DNA of 64,000 bases, taken from contig CP053418.1 of assembly GCA_013127575.1 (NCBI GenBank), forward strand, positions 3,658,001-3,722,000, read 5' to 3'. How positions within the stretch are numbered: the first letter of the stretch is position 1; every line of letters begins with the position of its first letter. This stretch comes from Ramlibacter terrae. Lineage in GTDB: Bacteria > Pseudomonadota > Gammaproteobacteria > Burkholderiales > Burkholderiaceae_C. Positions 22,077-34,216 of this stretch are shown one piece after another. Under the pieces are notes generated by a model that saw nothing but the letters and a program-made list of their open reading frames with translations, was not told the origin of the DNA and ran no database searches. The translations under genes and the position numbers were made by a program.

Positions 22077-23774
22077 TCAGTCACGCGCGTAGATGTCGAC
22101 GTCCTTGGTTTCCCGGATGAACAGCATGCCGATGACGAAGGTCGCCGCGGCCACGATCACCGGGTACCAGAGCCCGTAGAAGATGTCGCCCGTGGCCGCC
22201 ACCATCGCGAAGGCGGTGGTCGGCAGCAGGCCGCCGAACCAGCCGTTGCCGATGTGGTACGGCAGGCTCATCGACGTGTAGCGGATGCGGGTGGGGAACA
22301 GCTCCACCAGCATGGCCGCGATCGGCCCGTACACCATCGTCACCAGGATCACCGGGTACACGGGATCGCCAGCACCATCCCCTTGTTCATCTTGGCGGGG
22401 TCGGCGGCGGCGGTGAGGCCGGCGGCCTTGGAGGTGTCGGTCAGCGACTTGCGGAAGTCGCCGATCGCCTTCGTGCTTTCCGCCGAGAAGCCGTGGCGCT
22501 GGTCGTTCAGCGTGGCGGCCGGGGCCGTCATCACCTTGTCGCCGATGGTGATGGTGGCCGGCTGGCCGGCGGGGCCCGCCTTGTTCTCGTACGGGATGTA
22601 GGCCTGCGTGAGCGCGCGCTTGGCGATGTCGCAGCTGGTGCGGAAGTCGATGTCGCGGGCGATCGGGCTGCCCCCGAACGAGCATTCCTTCGGGTCCGCC
22701 GTCACCGTCACCTTGGTCGCCTCCTGCGCCTGCACCAGCGCCGGGTTGGCGGCCTTCAGCAGCATCGGGAACACGCTGAAGTACGTCAGCGCCGCCAGCA
22801 GGCAGCCGGCCATGATGATCGGCTTGCGGCCGATCTTGTCCGACAGCACGCCGAAGACGATGAAGAACGGCGTGCCGATCAGCAGCGAGGCGGCGATGAG
22901 CAGGTTGGCGGTGGTGACGTCGACCTTGGCGATCGTGGTCATGAAGAACAGCGCGTAGAACTGGCCCGTGTACCAGACCACGGCCGGCCGGCGGTCAGGC
23001 CCAGCAGCGCCAGGATCACGATCTTCATGTTCTTCCACTCGCCGAACGATTCGGTCAGCGGCGCCTTCGAGGTCTTGCCTTCCGACTTCATCTTCTGGAA
23101 GGCGGGCGACTCGTTGAGGCTCAGGCGGATCCACACCGAGATGCCGAGCAGCACGATCGACAGCAGGAACGGGATGCGCCAGCCCCACTCGCCGAAGTCC
23201 TTCTCGCCCATCGCGTTGCGCACGCCCAGGATGACGAGCAGCGACAGGAACAGGCCCAGCGTCGCCGTGGTCTGGATCCACGACGTGTAGGCGCCGCGCT
23301 TGCCGTGCGGGGCGTGCTCCGCCACGTACGTGGCCGCGCCGCCGTACTCGCCGCCCAGCGCCAGGCCCTGCAGCATGCGCAGCGCGATCAGGATCACGGG
23401 GGCGGCGATGCCGATCGTGGCGTAGCTCGGAAGCAGGCCGACGATGAAGGTGGACGCGCCCATGATCAGGATGGTGACGGGGAACGTGTACTTGCGGCCG
23501 ATCATGTCGCCGAGGCGGCCGAACACGATGGCGCCGAACGGCCGCACCAGAAGCCCGCCGCGAAGGCGAGCAGCGCGAAGATGTACGCGGAGGTCGGGTC
23601 GAGGCCGGAGAAGAACTGCCGCGCGATGATCGCGGCGAGCGAGCCGTACAGGTAGAAGTCGTACCACTCGAACACGGTGCCGAGCGAGGACGCGAAGATC
23701 ACCTTCTTCTCGTCGCCCCGCAGGGTGACCACGTGCGGCGTCCCCGTCCCTTGCATCGTCGTAGCTGTTGCCAT
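22077..23774 (-). CDS. MFS transporter, metabolite:H+ symporter (MHS) family, frameshifted in assembly
   Basis: Starts at ATG 23774. The MHS/ShiA-ProP hallmarks are GTVFEWYDFYLYGSLAAI in TM1, RPFGAIVFGRLGDMIGRK after TM2, and ALRMLQGLALGGEYGGAA in TM4. An unusual insert of about 110 hydrophilic residues with several Cys (CSFGGSPIARDIDFRTSCDI) lies between TMs in the C-terminal half, probably in the periplasm. Breaks near 23550, 22990 and 22367 fit CCTGG, CCAGG and CCTGG. About 566 residues in total. Substrates of the family include alpha-ketoglutarate, proline/betaine and shikimate. The insert type is seen in many Burkholderiales members. Confidence 0.85.
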
Positions 23775-23857
23775 GATGTCTCCTTGGTGGAGCCACCAGT
23801 CTTGGAATCGCGTCTGACATCGGGCTGACGCGCCGGCCCCGCGAGCGCAGGCTCCGC

Positions 23858-24409
23858 TCAGGAGATTCCCGCAGGGCCGGGGGCTCCTGTCAGCGAGTCG
23901 TAAGCGCCTGCCGCGCCCCGCTTGCGCGGGCGCACGGCGCTGGCGTCGCGCGGCCACTCGGCTTCGCGAAAGGCGCGCCACAGGTCGGTGGCGCCGAATG
24001 CGCCATGCAGCCGGCGCTGGAAATCGTCGTCCACCAGCAGGCGGCTGTAGTACTGGAGCATGGCGCGGTCGACCGCCAGCGCGGGCCGCGGCGCGACCAG
24101 GACGAAGAAGCAGCTGACCAGCGAGCGATGCACCAGGCAGGGCCGCTGCAGCCGCACGAAGGCCGCCTGCGGGCGGCCCAGCTTCCACATGTCGGCGTGC
24201 GGGATCGCGACGCCCTTGCCCAGCACGGTGGAGCCGCGCCGCTCGCGCCGCGACAGGCGCTCGAGCAAGGCCTGCGGGTCGATGCCGTGCACGGCGTGCA
24301 GCGCGGCCGCAGCCTGCTCCAGCGCGCCTTCGGGCGTGGTGGCGGCACTGCTGGCCAATACGCACTGCAGGTGCAACAGGCCCTTGCGGCCGACAACTTC
24401 TGGATCCAC
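23858..24409 (-). CDS. PTS IIA (EIIA-Ntr/PtsN-like) domain protein, divergent
   Basis: About 183 residues from GTG 24409; no good ATG is in frame, so the start is uncertain. The core RRGSTVLGKGVAIPHAD contains the IPH histidine that receives phosphate in PtsN. Upstream and downstream helices match the PTS_EIIA_2 fold (ALEQAAAALHAVHGIDPQALLERL; AMLQYYSRLLVDDDFQRRL). It lacks EI/NPr neighbours. It lies back to back with a KdpD/KdpE-like pair; in E. coli, unphosphorylated PtsN stimulates KdpD, so a regulatory link is attractive but inferred. A Pro/Arg-rich tail of about 25 residues is extra. Confidence 0.7.
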   Translation of the reverse strand: MDPEVVGRKGLLHLQCVLASSAATTPEGALEQAAAALHAVHGIDPQALLERLSRRERRGSTVLGKGVAIPHADMWKLGRPQAAFVRLQRPCLVHRSLVSCFFVLVAPRPALAVDRAMLQYYSRLLVDDDFQRRLHGAFGATDLWRAFREAEWPRDASAVRPRKRGAAGAYDSLTGAPGPAGIS

Positions 24410-24491
24410 GCGCCCATTGGAGGGGGCCGGGCGTAAAAACAGCGTTAAAAGTGAAGGGGCTCGACGGCGCGGCAGAATCACGCCACGCCCC

Positions 24492-25900
24492 ATGCGCACC
24501 CCACGCTTCGCCCATCCCGGCCGACTTCCCGCTTCGCCTCGCCGCGGCTGGTTGCGCGTCGCCCTTGTGCTGGGCGCCTGCACGGCCATCGCGGAGCTGA
24601 TGGCGCCGCACCTCGACCCCGCCAACATCATCATGGTGTACCTGGCCGGCGTGGTGTACGTGGCGCTGCACGAACACGCGGCGGTCGCGCTCGGCACGGT
24701 GGCGGCCAGCATCTTCCTGTTCGACCTGATCTTCGTGCCGCCGCGCTGGGGCCTGCATCCCATCGATCCGCACCACATCTTCACGTTCGGCGTGATGCTG
24801 GCCGTCGGCCTGCTGATCAGCCAGCTCGCGGCATGGGCGCGGCGCCAGGCGGAACTGGCCGAAGGCCGGGCCCAGCGCGCGGACGCGCTGAGCCGGCTCG
24901 CCGAGCGGCTGGCGTCGGCGGCGTCGCGCGACAGCGTCGCCCGCGCGGTGGCCGCGGTGGTTGCCGAAACCTTCGGCGCCCGCGCGACGCTGGAGCTGGA
25001 CCCGGGGGCGCCGTGCGGGACGCCGGCCTTGTCGCTCCAGCTCACCGGGACCGGGCCGCCGCTGGGCCGGCTCGCGCTGCGGGACGCCGGCTCCGGCTGG
25101 GCCGCGGAAGACCTGCAGCTGCTGGAAGCCTTCGCGCACCAGGCGGCGCTGGCGCTGGAGCGCTGCGCGTTCGAGGAGAAGAGTTCCGCCGCGCAGGTGC
25201 AGGTGGAAAGCGAGCGCCTGCGCAGCACGCTGCTGGCCGGGATCTCGCACGACTTCCGCACGCCCCTGACCGCGATCGTCGGTGCGGCCACCGTGCTGCT
25301 GGAACAGGGGGACCGGCTCGACGCGGCGCGGCGCGAACGGCTCACGCACGGCGTGCTGGACGAAGCGCGGCGCCTGCACGGCGTGATGAGCGACCTGCTC
25401 GACCTCACGCGGATGGAGGAAGGTGCGGTGCAGCTGCAGCACGAATGGTGTCCCGCCGACGACCTGGTCGGCGAGGCGCTCGCGGCGCTCGGCGCGGCGC
25501 GCACGGTGGGCGTCCGGTGGCGCCCGACGCGGTCGTCTGGTGCGACCCGCGGCTGGTGCAGCAGGCGCTGCGCAACATGGTGGCGAACGCGCTGCACTAC
25601 ACGCCGCCCGGCACGCCCGTGACCGTGCGCGTGGAAGTCGCGGATGCGCAGTGGCGGCTGGTGGTGCAGGACGAAGGGCCCGGGCTGCCCCGCGGGCAGG
25701 AGCAGGCGATGTTCAGCAAGTTCCGGCGCGGACGCAACGAACCGACCAGCGCCGGCTTCGGTCTGGGGCTGGCGATCTGCGCCGCGGTGGCGCAGCTGCA
25801 CGGGGGCAGCATCGCCGCCGCCAACACGCCGGGCGCGCGGCTCACGATGGAACTGCCGCAGCCGTCGCGGACCGGACCGCAACCGGCGGAGGCCGGATGA
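24492..25900 (+). CDS. KdpD-like sensor histidine kinase (DUF4118), frameshifted in assembly
   Basis: Four closely spaced membrane helices (VALVLGACTAIAELMA, NIIMVYLAGVVYVAL, LGTVAASIFLFDLIFV, FTFGVMLAVGLLISQLA) form the DUF4118 domain of KdpD. A GAF-like segment, HisKA (SHDFRTPLTAIVGAATVLL, His near 254) and HATPase (NMVANALHYTPPGTPV, GFGLGLAICAAVAQLHGG) follow. The N-terminal KdpD and Usp domains of true KdpD are absent, so it is a short relative. One base is missing near 25515 (GTCCGGTGG for GTCCAGGTGG). The stop overlaps the response regulator start by 4 bases. Confidence 0.85.
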
Positions 25901-26605
25901 ACCGCCTTCCGGGCCAGTTGCTGGTGATCGAGGACGACGCCGCGATCCGCGGGTTCTGGTGACCTCGCTCGAAGCGGAAGGGTATGGCGTGCACCAGGCC
26001 GCCGACGGCCGCTCCGCCGAGCAGCTCGCCGCCACGCGCCGCATCGACCTGTTCCTGCTCGACTGGGGCTGCCCGACATCGACGGCGTGCAGTGGATCCG
26101 GCGCTTGCGCGCCTGGACCCAGCGGCCGGTGCTCGTGCTCTCCGCACGGTCCGAGGAGCTGCAGAAGGTCGAAGCGCTGGATGCCGGGGCCGACGACTAC
26201 CTCGTCAAGCCGTTCGGCGCCGCGGAACTGCATGCGCGGGTGCGGGTGGCGATGCGCCACGCGGCACAGACGACGATGGACGGCCACACGGTGGTGGTGG
26301 CGGGCGAGCTGCGCATCGACCTGCACGCGCGCACGGTGCGGCGGGGGTCCGCGACCGTGCGCCTCACGGCCACCGAATGGCGGCTGCTGGAGGCGCTGGC
26401 GCGGCGCGCCAACCGGGTGGTGACCTCGACGCAGCTGCTGCGCGATGTCTGGGGACCGGGCTACAGCGAGCAGGCGCACTACCTGCGCATCTACGTGCGG
26501 CAACTGCGCCAGAAACTCGAAGTCGACCCGTCGCAGCCGCGGCTGCTGCAGACCGACACCGGCGTCGGCTACCGGCTGCTCGCAGGCGATCCGCTCAGCT
26601 CTTGA
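25897..26605 (+). CDS. KdpE-like OmpR-family response regulator, frameshifted in assembly
   Basis: Receiver domain with VIEDDAAIR (acidic pocket), phospho-Asp in [13 protein letters not shown] (restored), VLSARSEE and VKPFGAAEL (Lys). An OmpR-type winged helix follows ([40 protein letters not shown]). Sequence around [15 protein letters not shown] resembles KdpE. Two deletions, near 25959 (TTCTGGTG) and 26066 (GACTGGGG), both restore to CCTGG. About 236 residues. Coupled to the DUF4118 kinase; no kdpFABC is present in the window, so its targets are unknown. Its 3' end overlaps the convergent ABC-2 permease by 11 bases. Confidence 0.85.
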
Positions 26606-27357
26606 GCCGGTAGCCGGTCCGGAAGATCCAGGCCGTGACCGCCAGGCAGACGGCCATGAACACCAGCGTCATCGCCAGGCTCACGCCCACGCCGACGTCC
26701 GAGATGCCGTAGAAGCTCCAGCGGAACCCGCTCACCGGGTAGACCACCGGGTTGAACAGGCTGATCTTCTGCCAGATCGGGGGCAGCATGTCGATCGAAT
26801 AGAAGCTGCCGCCGGGAAGGTGAGCGGCGTGATCACCAGCGTGGGGATGAACTGCAGCTTCTCGAAGCCGTCGGCCCAGATGCCGATGATGAACCCGAGC
26901 AGGCTGAAGGTCAGCGCCGTCAGCAGCAGGAACACCAGCATCCAGCCGGGATGCAGGATCTTCATCGGCACGAACAGCGCCGCCGTCAGCATGATGATCG
27001 CGCCGAGGAACACCGACTTGGTGGCCGCGGCCCCCACGTATGCGATCACCGCCTCCAGCGGCGACACCGGCGCCGACAGCAGTTCGTAGATGGTGCCGGT
27101 GAACTTCGGGAAGTAGATGCCGAACGAGGCGTTGGAGACGCTCTGCGTCAGCAGCGAGAGCATCACCAGCCCCGGCACGATGAAGGCGCCGTAGCTCACG
27201 CCGCCCACCTCGGGAATGCGCGAACCGATCGCGGAGCCGAACACCACGAAGTACAGCGCGGTGGAGACCACCGGCGAGACGATGCTTTGCAGCAGCGTGC
27301 GGAAGGTGCGGCCCATCTCGAACAGGTAGATGGCGCGGACGGCATGCAGGTTCATCG

Positions 27358-27361
<4 letters not shown>
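26595..27361 (-). CDS. ABC-2 type transporter permease, frameshifted in assembly
   Basis: About 255 residues with six membrane helices and the ABC-2 membrane signature ([36 protein letters not shown]). The C-terminal part ([36 protein letters not shown]) is diagnostic of the YadH/NodJ-type exporters. A break near 26815 has CCCGG where CCTGGG is expected. The start overlaps the ATPase stop by 4 bases, so the two form a simple drug, lipid or oligosaccharide efflux system. Confidence 0.85.
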
Positions 27362-28286
<925 letters not shown>

Positions 28287-28347
28287 GTGGCCGCGACGAT
28301 AACCCATCGCAGCGGTTAAAGTCGCGGGCACAACAGAGGAGCCCCTC

Positions 28348-28503
28348 ATGGCCAAAGGCGAACAGCGCAGCAACAAGATGGTGAAGAAGCCCAAGAAGGA
28401 CACTTCGCCGCCGAAGGAATCCTCCGGCACCTCCGACCGGCCGATGCCGCCGACCACCACGGTGGTGCCCACGCGCGGCAAGCTGAAGAACAAGGTCGGC
28501 TAG
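28348..28503 (+). CDS. Small basic conserved protein (51 aa)
   Basis: ATG 28348 is preceded by a good AGAGGAG site, and the frame is open for 51 codons to TAG 28501-28503. The product is Lys/Pro/Ser-rich with no membrane segment ([20 protein letters not shown]; ending RGKLKNKVG). Sequences of this shape occur as small uncharacterised proteins in Burkholderiales (from memory). It diverges from the ABC ATPase, and its stop overlaps the end of the convergent ABC exporter. No function known. Confidence 0.7.
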   Translation: MAKGEQRSNKMVKKPKKDTSPPKESSGTSDRPMPPTTTVVPTRGKLKNKVG

Positions 28504-30316
28504 GCGCCGGCTTCGCCCTCACCCTCTTCGGGCGCTTCGGGCGCTTCCCCGGCGGGCGCCACGGCGGGCGGCCCCGCCGGCCGTTCCCCGACCTGCTGGC
28601 GCCACATGGCGTAGTACAGCCCCTTGGCCGCCACCAGCTGCGCGTGGCTGCCCTGCTCCACGATGCGGCCCCGCTCCAGCACGTAGATGGTGTCGGCGTG
28701 CAGCACCGTCGACAGCCGGTGCGCGATCAGCAGCGAGATCTGCGTGCGCTGCCCCGAGATGCGCCGCACCGTCTCCGTCACCTGCTGCTCCGTCAGAGAG
28801 TCCAGCGCCGAAGTCGCCTCGTCGAAGATCAGCAGGCGCGGCTCCCGCAGCAGCGCCCGCGCGATCGACAGCCGCTGGCGCTCGCCGCCCGACAGGCGCG
28901 TGCCAGCTTCGCCGATCACCGTGTCCAGCCCCTGCGGCAGCCGCGCCAGCAAGGCGCTGCACTGCGCGTGTTCGAGCGCGGCGAGGATCTGCGCGTCGGT
29001 GGCGTCGGGCCGCACGAACAGCATGTTCTCGCGCACCGTGCCGGCGAACAGGCTGGTCTCCTGCGTCACGTAGCCCACCTGCCGCCGCGCCTCGTTGTAG
29101 CGCAGGCGCTTCGTGCTGACGTCGTTGAAGAACACCTCGCCCTCGTTGGCGCGGTACAGGCCGAGCAGCAGCTTCACCAGCGTCGACTTGCCCGACCCCG
29201 AGGGGCCGACGAAGGCGATGGTGTCGCCGCGGCGCGCCGAGAAGCTCACGTCGTCGAGCGCGTTCTCGTCGGCGCCGCGGTGCCGGAACACCACGTGCTC
29301 GAAGCGCAGCGACTCGATGGGGCCGACGTGCACGGCGTCCTTGGGCCGCTGGTCGACCGGCTTGGCCATCAGCTCGGCGAAGTTGGCCAGCGACGAACTC
29401 GCTTCGCGCCAGGCCAGGATGATGGTGCCCAGCTCCTGCAGCGGCGCCAGGATGCCGACCGAGATGAACTGCATGGCGATCAGCTCGCCGGTGGAGAGCA
29501 CGTCGCGGAAGATCAGCCACAGCAGCGTGAACAGGATCGACAGCTTCAGCACGCTCAGCGTCGTGCCCTGCAGGAACGACAGCCAGCGGATGCGCCGCAC
29601 CTTGGCCATTTCCAGTTCGAAGATCTTGTGCGTCTGCGCTTCCAGCCGGCGGATCTCGCGGAAGGTCAGGCCCGGGCTCTTGATCAGCGCCACGTTGCGC
29701 AGGCTCTCGGTGATGAAGCCGGCATTGCGCGTGGTCTCGCGGTTCAGCGCGCGCTGCTGCGAGCGGATCTGCCGGCTCAGGAGCCCCGACAGGCCGCCGA
29801 GCACCAGCAGCCCGAGCAGGAACACCGGCACCAGCAGCCAGCTCTTGGTGATCGCGTACCAGAGCAGGAAGGCGAGGCCGATGGCCGACGCGTACAGCAC
29901 GTTGATGAAGGCGTTGATGAAGCGCTCGGTGTCGCGCCGCACGCGCAGCAGCAGCGACAGCGTCTCGCCGCTGTTCTGGTCCTCGAACTCCCGGTAGCGC
30001 AGGCGCAGCGTCTGGCGCAGGCCGTCGTTGAAGATCTGCGTGCCGAAGCGCTGCACCACCATGCGCGTCACGTAGTCCTGCATGGCCTTGCAGGCGCGCG
30101 AAGCCACCGCGACGGCGACGGCGAGCGCCAGCAGCCGCAGCGCGCCGCCGACCAGTTCCTCGTCGCTCTTGGCGTCGCGCTGGTTCGCGTAGTCGTCCAC
30201 CAGCCAGCCGAAGATGATCGGGTCGACCAGCGCCAGCACTGGCTCAGGCCGGCCAGCAGCAGCGCCAGCGCGGCCAGGCGGCGCTGCGGCTTCAGGTATT
30301 TCCAGAGCAGCGGCAT
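28500..30316 (-). CDS. ABC exporter, fused membrane and ATPase domains, frameshifted in assembly
   Basis: About 606 residues. Six-helix ABC_membrane domain (SAIGLAFLLWYAITKSWLLV, SILFTLLWLIFRDVLSTG). The nucleotide-binding domain has GPSGSGKST, LSGGERQRLS, LLIFDEATSALD and the H-loop IAHRLST. The C-terminus is an acidic/Pro tail. The start overlaps the stop of the upstream kinase gene (ATGA), so sensor and exporter are co-expressed. A single base is missing near 30239 (AGCCAGTGCTG for AGCCAGGTGCTG). Resembles MsbA/lipid or multidrug exporters; the substrate is unknown. Confidence 0.9.
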
Positions 30317-33159
30317 CACGGTGTGGGCAGTGTGAAGTAGAAGGTGGCGCCTTCGCCGGGCGCGGCTTCGGCCCAGATGCGGCCGCCCCGGCGCGAGATC
30401 GCGCGCGCCACCGTCGCCAGGCCGATGCCGGTGCCGGGGAACTCCTCGGCATCGTGCAGGCGCTGGAAGGTGCCGAACAGGCGGTCCGCGTAGAGCATGT
30501 CGAAGCCGGTGCCGTTGTCGCGCACGAAGAACTCGCCGCGCTGCGGCGAGCCGCCCACGGCGATGTGCGCCTCCTCGCGCCGCGAACTGAACTTCCCAGG
30601 CGTTGCCCAGCAGGTTCTCCAGCACGGAGCGCATCAGGCGCACGTCGCCCTGCACCGCCAGCCCCGGCTGCACCGTCCATTGCACGCGCCGGTGCGGCTC
30701 GTCCTGCTGCAGCCGCTGCAGCACCTCGGTGGCCATGTCGCTCAGGTTCACGCCGGCCGGATGATGTCGACCTCGGACACCTGCGCCAGCGCCAGCAGGC
30801 CCTCGACCAGCTGCGTCATCGTCTCGGCGTTGCCCATGATGCGCGCCGGTAGTGCTGCGCCCGGCCGTCGGGAAGCGCCTTCAGTTCCTCGCCGAGCAGG
30901 CGCCCGAACGACAGCACCCGCTGCAGCGGCGACTGCAGGTCGTGCGAGACCGAATAGGCGAAAGCCTCCAGCTGCTCGTTGGCCAGCCGCAGCGCCGCCT
31001 TGCTGTTCAGGAGGTCGGTGACGTCGGTGTCGATGCCGACCCAGAACGAGATCGCGCCCTGCGCATCGCGGATCGGCTCGGCCCGGTAGATCGTGCTGTG
31101 GTAGCTGCCGTCGCGCGCCCGCACCCGGCGCTGGCCGGCATAGACGCCGCCGGAACGCCGCGCCTCGCTCCAGTTGTCGCGCACCGGCTGCACGTCGTCG
31201 GGATGCAGCAGGTCCATCCATTCGAAGCCGAGCCAGCGCGGCGGCGCGTCGCCCACCAGCTCGTACCACGCGCGGCTGAAGAAGGTGACCGCGCCGGTGG
31301 AGTCCACCGTCCAGAAAGGCAGCGGCGCCTGTTCGGCCAGCGTGCGGAACAGCGCCTCCTGCTGCGCGAGCTGGCGCGTGCGCTGGGCGACCTTCTGCTC
31401 CAGGCTGGCATTGAGCTCGCGGATCTCCTCCACCATCCGCACGCGCGCCGTGATGTCCTGCTGCGCGCCCTGCACCGCCACGACGCGGCCGTCCGCGTCG
31501 CGCACCGCCTGCCCGAGCGAACGCAGCGAAACGCGGCGGCCGCTGAGGTCACGATCTCCACCTCCGGGTCGAACGGCGTGCCCTGGTCCACGCAATCCTG
31601 CAGCGCGCGCTGCGTCTTCGCCAGCGACGCGGGCGCCACCATCGCCATCACCTGTTCGACAGGCACGTCCAGCCCCGGCAGTTCGAGCGCCGCCGCCGCG
31701 TCCTCCGACCAGGTCACGCGCTGCGACGCGAGGTCCAGCCGCCAGCCGCCCAGGCGCGCCAGCCGGCCGGCCATGCGCAGGAACTCCGCCTGGCTGACCA
31801 GCCGCGCCTGTGCCTGCTTCAGCGCATCGATGTCCGTGGCGGTGCCGTACCAGGCGGTGATCGCGCCGCCCTCGTCGCGGATCGGCACGGCGCGCAGCAG
31901 CTGCCAGCGGTGGCTGTCGTCGGCGTAGCGCAGCCGGACCTCGTGCTGCAGTTCCACGCCCGATTGCAGCACCCGCTGGACGTGCTCCAGCGTTCCCGCG
32001 CGGTCTTCCGGGTGCATGCGCTCCTGCCAGCCGGTGCCCAGCGCGCGTCTTCGACCGAGGTGCCGGTGACTTCGACCCAGCGCTGGCTGATGAACTGCAC
32101 CGCGCCCTGCGCCGTCGCCGCGAACACGATCTGCGGCATGGCCTGCGCCAGCTCGCGGAAGCGCCGTTCGCTGCTGCGCCGGATGCGCCCCTGCCGCTGC
32201 AGCTGCAGCGTGAGGCCGGCGGCGATGAGCATCGCGCCGGCCCAGAACACCCCCGCGAGCAGGGTGAAGCGGCGCCACGGCGCCAGCATCTCGGCGTAGC
32301 CCACGCCGACGACCACGACCAGGTCGGGATGCGTGGGAACCGTGCGGTACGAGATCACGCGCTCCATCTTGTCGAGCACGCTGGTCACCACGAAGCGGCC
32401 CTCCGCGGCGCGGGGCAGGTGCTCGGTGAACAGCGGGATGCGGGACAGGTCGCGCCCCAGCAGCTTCTCGTCGGCGGGGCTGCGCATCATCAGGCGGCCG
32501 CCGCGGTTGTAGAGCGCCACGATCCCGTTGGCGCCGGCGTCGACGCGGCTCCAGAGCTGTTCGAAGTAAGGCGGCTCCACCGCCGCGGCGATGATGCCGT
32601 GCGGCCTGTCGGCGCCGCCGCGCAAAGGCCGCGACAGCGTGAGCTGCCAGCGGCCCGTGCTGCGGCTGCGCACCGGCGGGCCCACGTACAGGCCGAGGTC
32701 CGGCCTTGCCTGGTGCATCTGGAAGTACTCGCGGTCCGCCAGCATCACGCCGAGGCTGCCGGTGGCGGAGTCGAACGCGATGCGCCCCTGCGGGTCCACC
32801 ACCCAGATCCCGCGCACGAAGGGGAGCTCGCTCAATTGCGCCTGCAGCAGGCGGCGCGCGGTGGGCTCGTCGAGCTCGCCGGCCGCCGCCGCCGCGTCGA
32901 GCTGGGCGGCGGCGAGCTGCAGGCGCGCATCGACCGACTGCAGGGTGCGGGAGGTCTGCTCCACGATCACCTGCGACAGCGCCGAAGCGCGCGCCTCGCC
33001 GGCCCGCAATGCTTCGGCGCGCAGGACCCAGAGCGCGATGGCCAGCAAGGCCCCGGTGAGCACCGCGAATGCCAGCACCAGCCACGGCAGCCGGCCCGCG
33101 CCTTCATGCATCGGCGGGGACGGGTCGGGGTACTTCACGGGGCTCGGCATGCCCGGCAT
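30316..33159 (-). CDS. Membrane sensor histidine kinase with Cache-like sensor and several PAS domains, frameshifted in assembly
   Basis: Order: membrane helix ([20 protein letters not shown]); periplasmic dCache-like domain ([32 protein letters not shown]); second helix ([19 protein letters not shown]). PAS domains then follow ([51 protein letters not shown]). HisKA is at [19 protein letters not shown], and HATPase shows [12 protein letters not shown] (restored), [15 protein letters not shown] and [13 protein letters not shown]. The last two blocks match phytochrome-like bacterial kinases. Breaks near 32041, 31553, 30853, 30763 and 30595 mostly restore to CCWGG; the one at 30595 is an extra base. 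No response regulator adjoins. ATG 33150 is an alternative start. Confidence 0.85.
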
Positions 33160-33295
33160 TCTGCGGGCAAAGCGAGGCGCGCCGACCGGGGAGCCTGCGG
33201 CGCCGCCGTCACGCACACGGGCGATTGGCTGACAGCCACGGCCGAGCCGCTGCCGTGAAATCCTTCCGTCAGTCATCAAGAACGAAGGAGCCACC

Positions 33296-33516
33296 ATGAC
33301 CCAGCAAGCCACGGTCCGCGGAGAAGTCAGCTACCGCGTCGGAGACGGCGTGCTGATGCCGATCCCGCCCGGCCCCGTCTCGATCGACGTGGCGGACGAC
33401 AGCGTCACCCCGGGCTGGGAGGAAGGCCGGGCAACGCCGTGTCGACCGCCATCACGCGCGACGAGTACGACCGCTACGTCCGGGAAGGCAAGATCCGCGT
33501 CGCCGACGGCCACTGA
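33296..33516 (+). CDS. Small conserved protein (about 73 aa), frameshifted in assembly
   Basis: ATG 33296 follows a GAAGGAG site. The protein reads MTQQATVRGEVSYRVGDGVL, then PIPPGPVSIDVADDS. After one lost base near 33429 (GGCCGGGCAAC for GGCCTGGGCAAC) it continues through STAITRDEYDRYVREGKI and ends VADGH at 33516. No membrane segment or known domain; the name and function are unknown. It leads a same-strand group with the membrane protein 11 bases downstream. Confidence 0.7.
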
Positions 33517-33527
33517 GTCCGACCGCC

Positions 33528-34187
33528 ATGGCCACCGTCGAAGCCTTCGAGATCGTCGTGCTCGCGGTGGCGCTCGCCGCCGCCCTGCTGGTGCGGCCAT
33601 GGCGTCTGCTGCAACCACGGCGATCGTCCGCGCTCGCCACGCCGCTGCTGGCGGTGCTGACCCTGCTGCCGTGGCTGTGGTCGTGGCCGGGGCTCGCCGC
33701 GCTGCCGATCCCCTTGCACTGGTCGGCCGCTCCGCTCGTGGTGCTGGTGCTGGGCTGGCCGCTCGCGGTGCCCACGCTCACCGTCGCGGGCCTGGCGACG
33801 ATGGTCACCGGCGGCGCGTCGTTCGGCGCGGCGATCACGCTCGTGGTCTGGTCGGGCATCCTGCCGGCGACCCCGGTGCTGGTGCTCGGGCACGGCATCC
33901 GGCGCGCCTTCGGGCCGCACCCGGTGGCCTACCTTCTCGGCCGCGCCTTCATCGTGCCGCTGGCCACGCTGGGGGCGTGCAGCGGCTGCCGCTGCCGCGG
34001 GCCGGGGCTTCACCAGTCCGCGCGGCGACCTCCAGGCGGTGGCGGCGCTGCTGCTGGCGATGGGCGAAGCGTCGTGGACCTGCGCCGTCGCCAGCCTGCT
34101 GGTGGCCTACCGTCCCCAGTGGCTGGCCACCTGGTCCGACGCGCTGTACCTCGGTCGCCCCGTGCCGGCCCCACGAACGCGGGCGTA
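33528..34187 (+). CDS. Predicted multi-pass membrane protein, frameshifted in assembly
   Basis: Hydrophobic helices cover most of the chain (FEIVVLAVALAAALLV, LATPLLAVLTLLPWLWSW, LVVLVLGWPLAVPTLTVAGL, AITLVVWSGILPATPVLVLG). HPVAYLLGRAFIVPL then leads to a final helix (AVAALLLAMGEASWTCAVAS) and a short basic tail ending at TAG 34185. Breaks near 33972 (a G run) and 34009 (CCTGG to CCGG) are needed to reach that end. Layout loosely recalls CbiM/ECF-type permeases, but I would not name it. About 220 residues. Confidence 0.6.
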
Positions 34188-34216
34188 GCGGCCCCAAGGC
34201 ATGTCATGATTTCCGC

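Noticed and set aside
23858-26503. An 881-codon minus-strand frame
   Set aside because: Only its last 184 codons encode a recognisable protein (PTS IIA). The rest is antisense to the DUF4118 kinase and response regulator and results from high GC.
24492-26605. A true kdp potassium-transport operon
   Set aside because: kdpFABC is absent and the kinase lacks the N-terminal KdpD and Usp domains.
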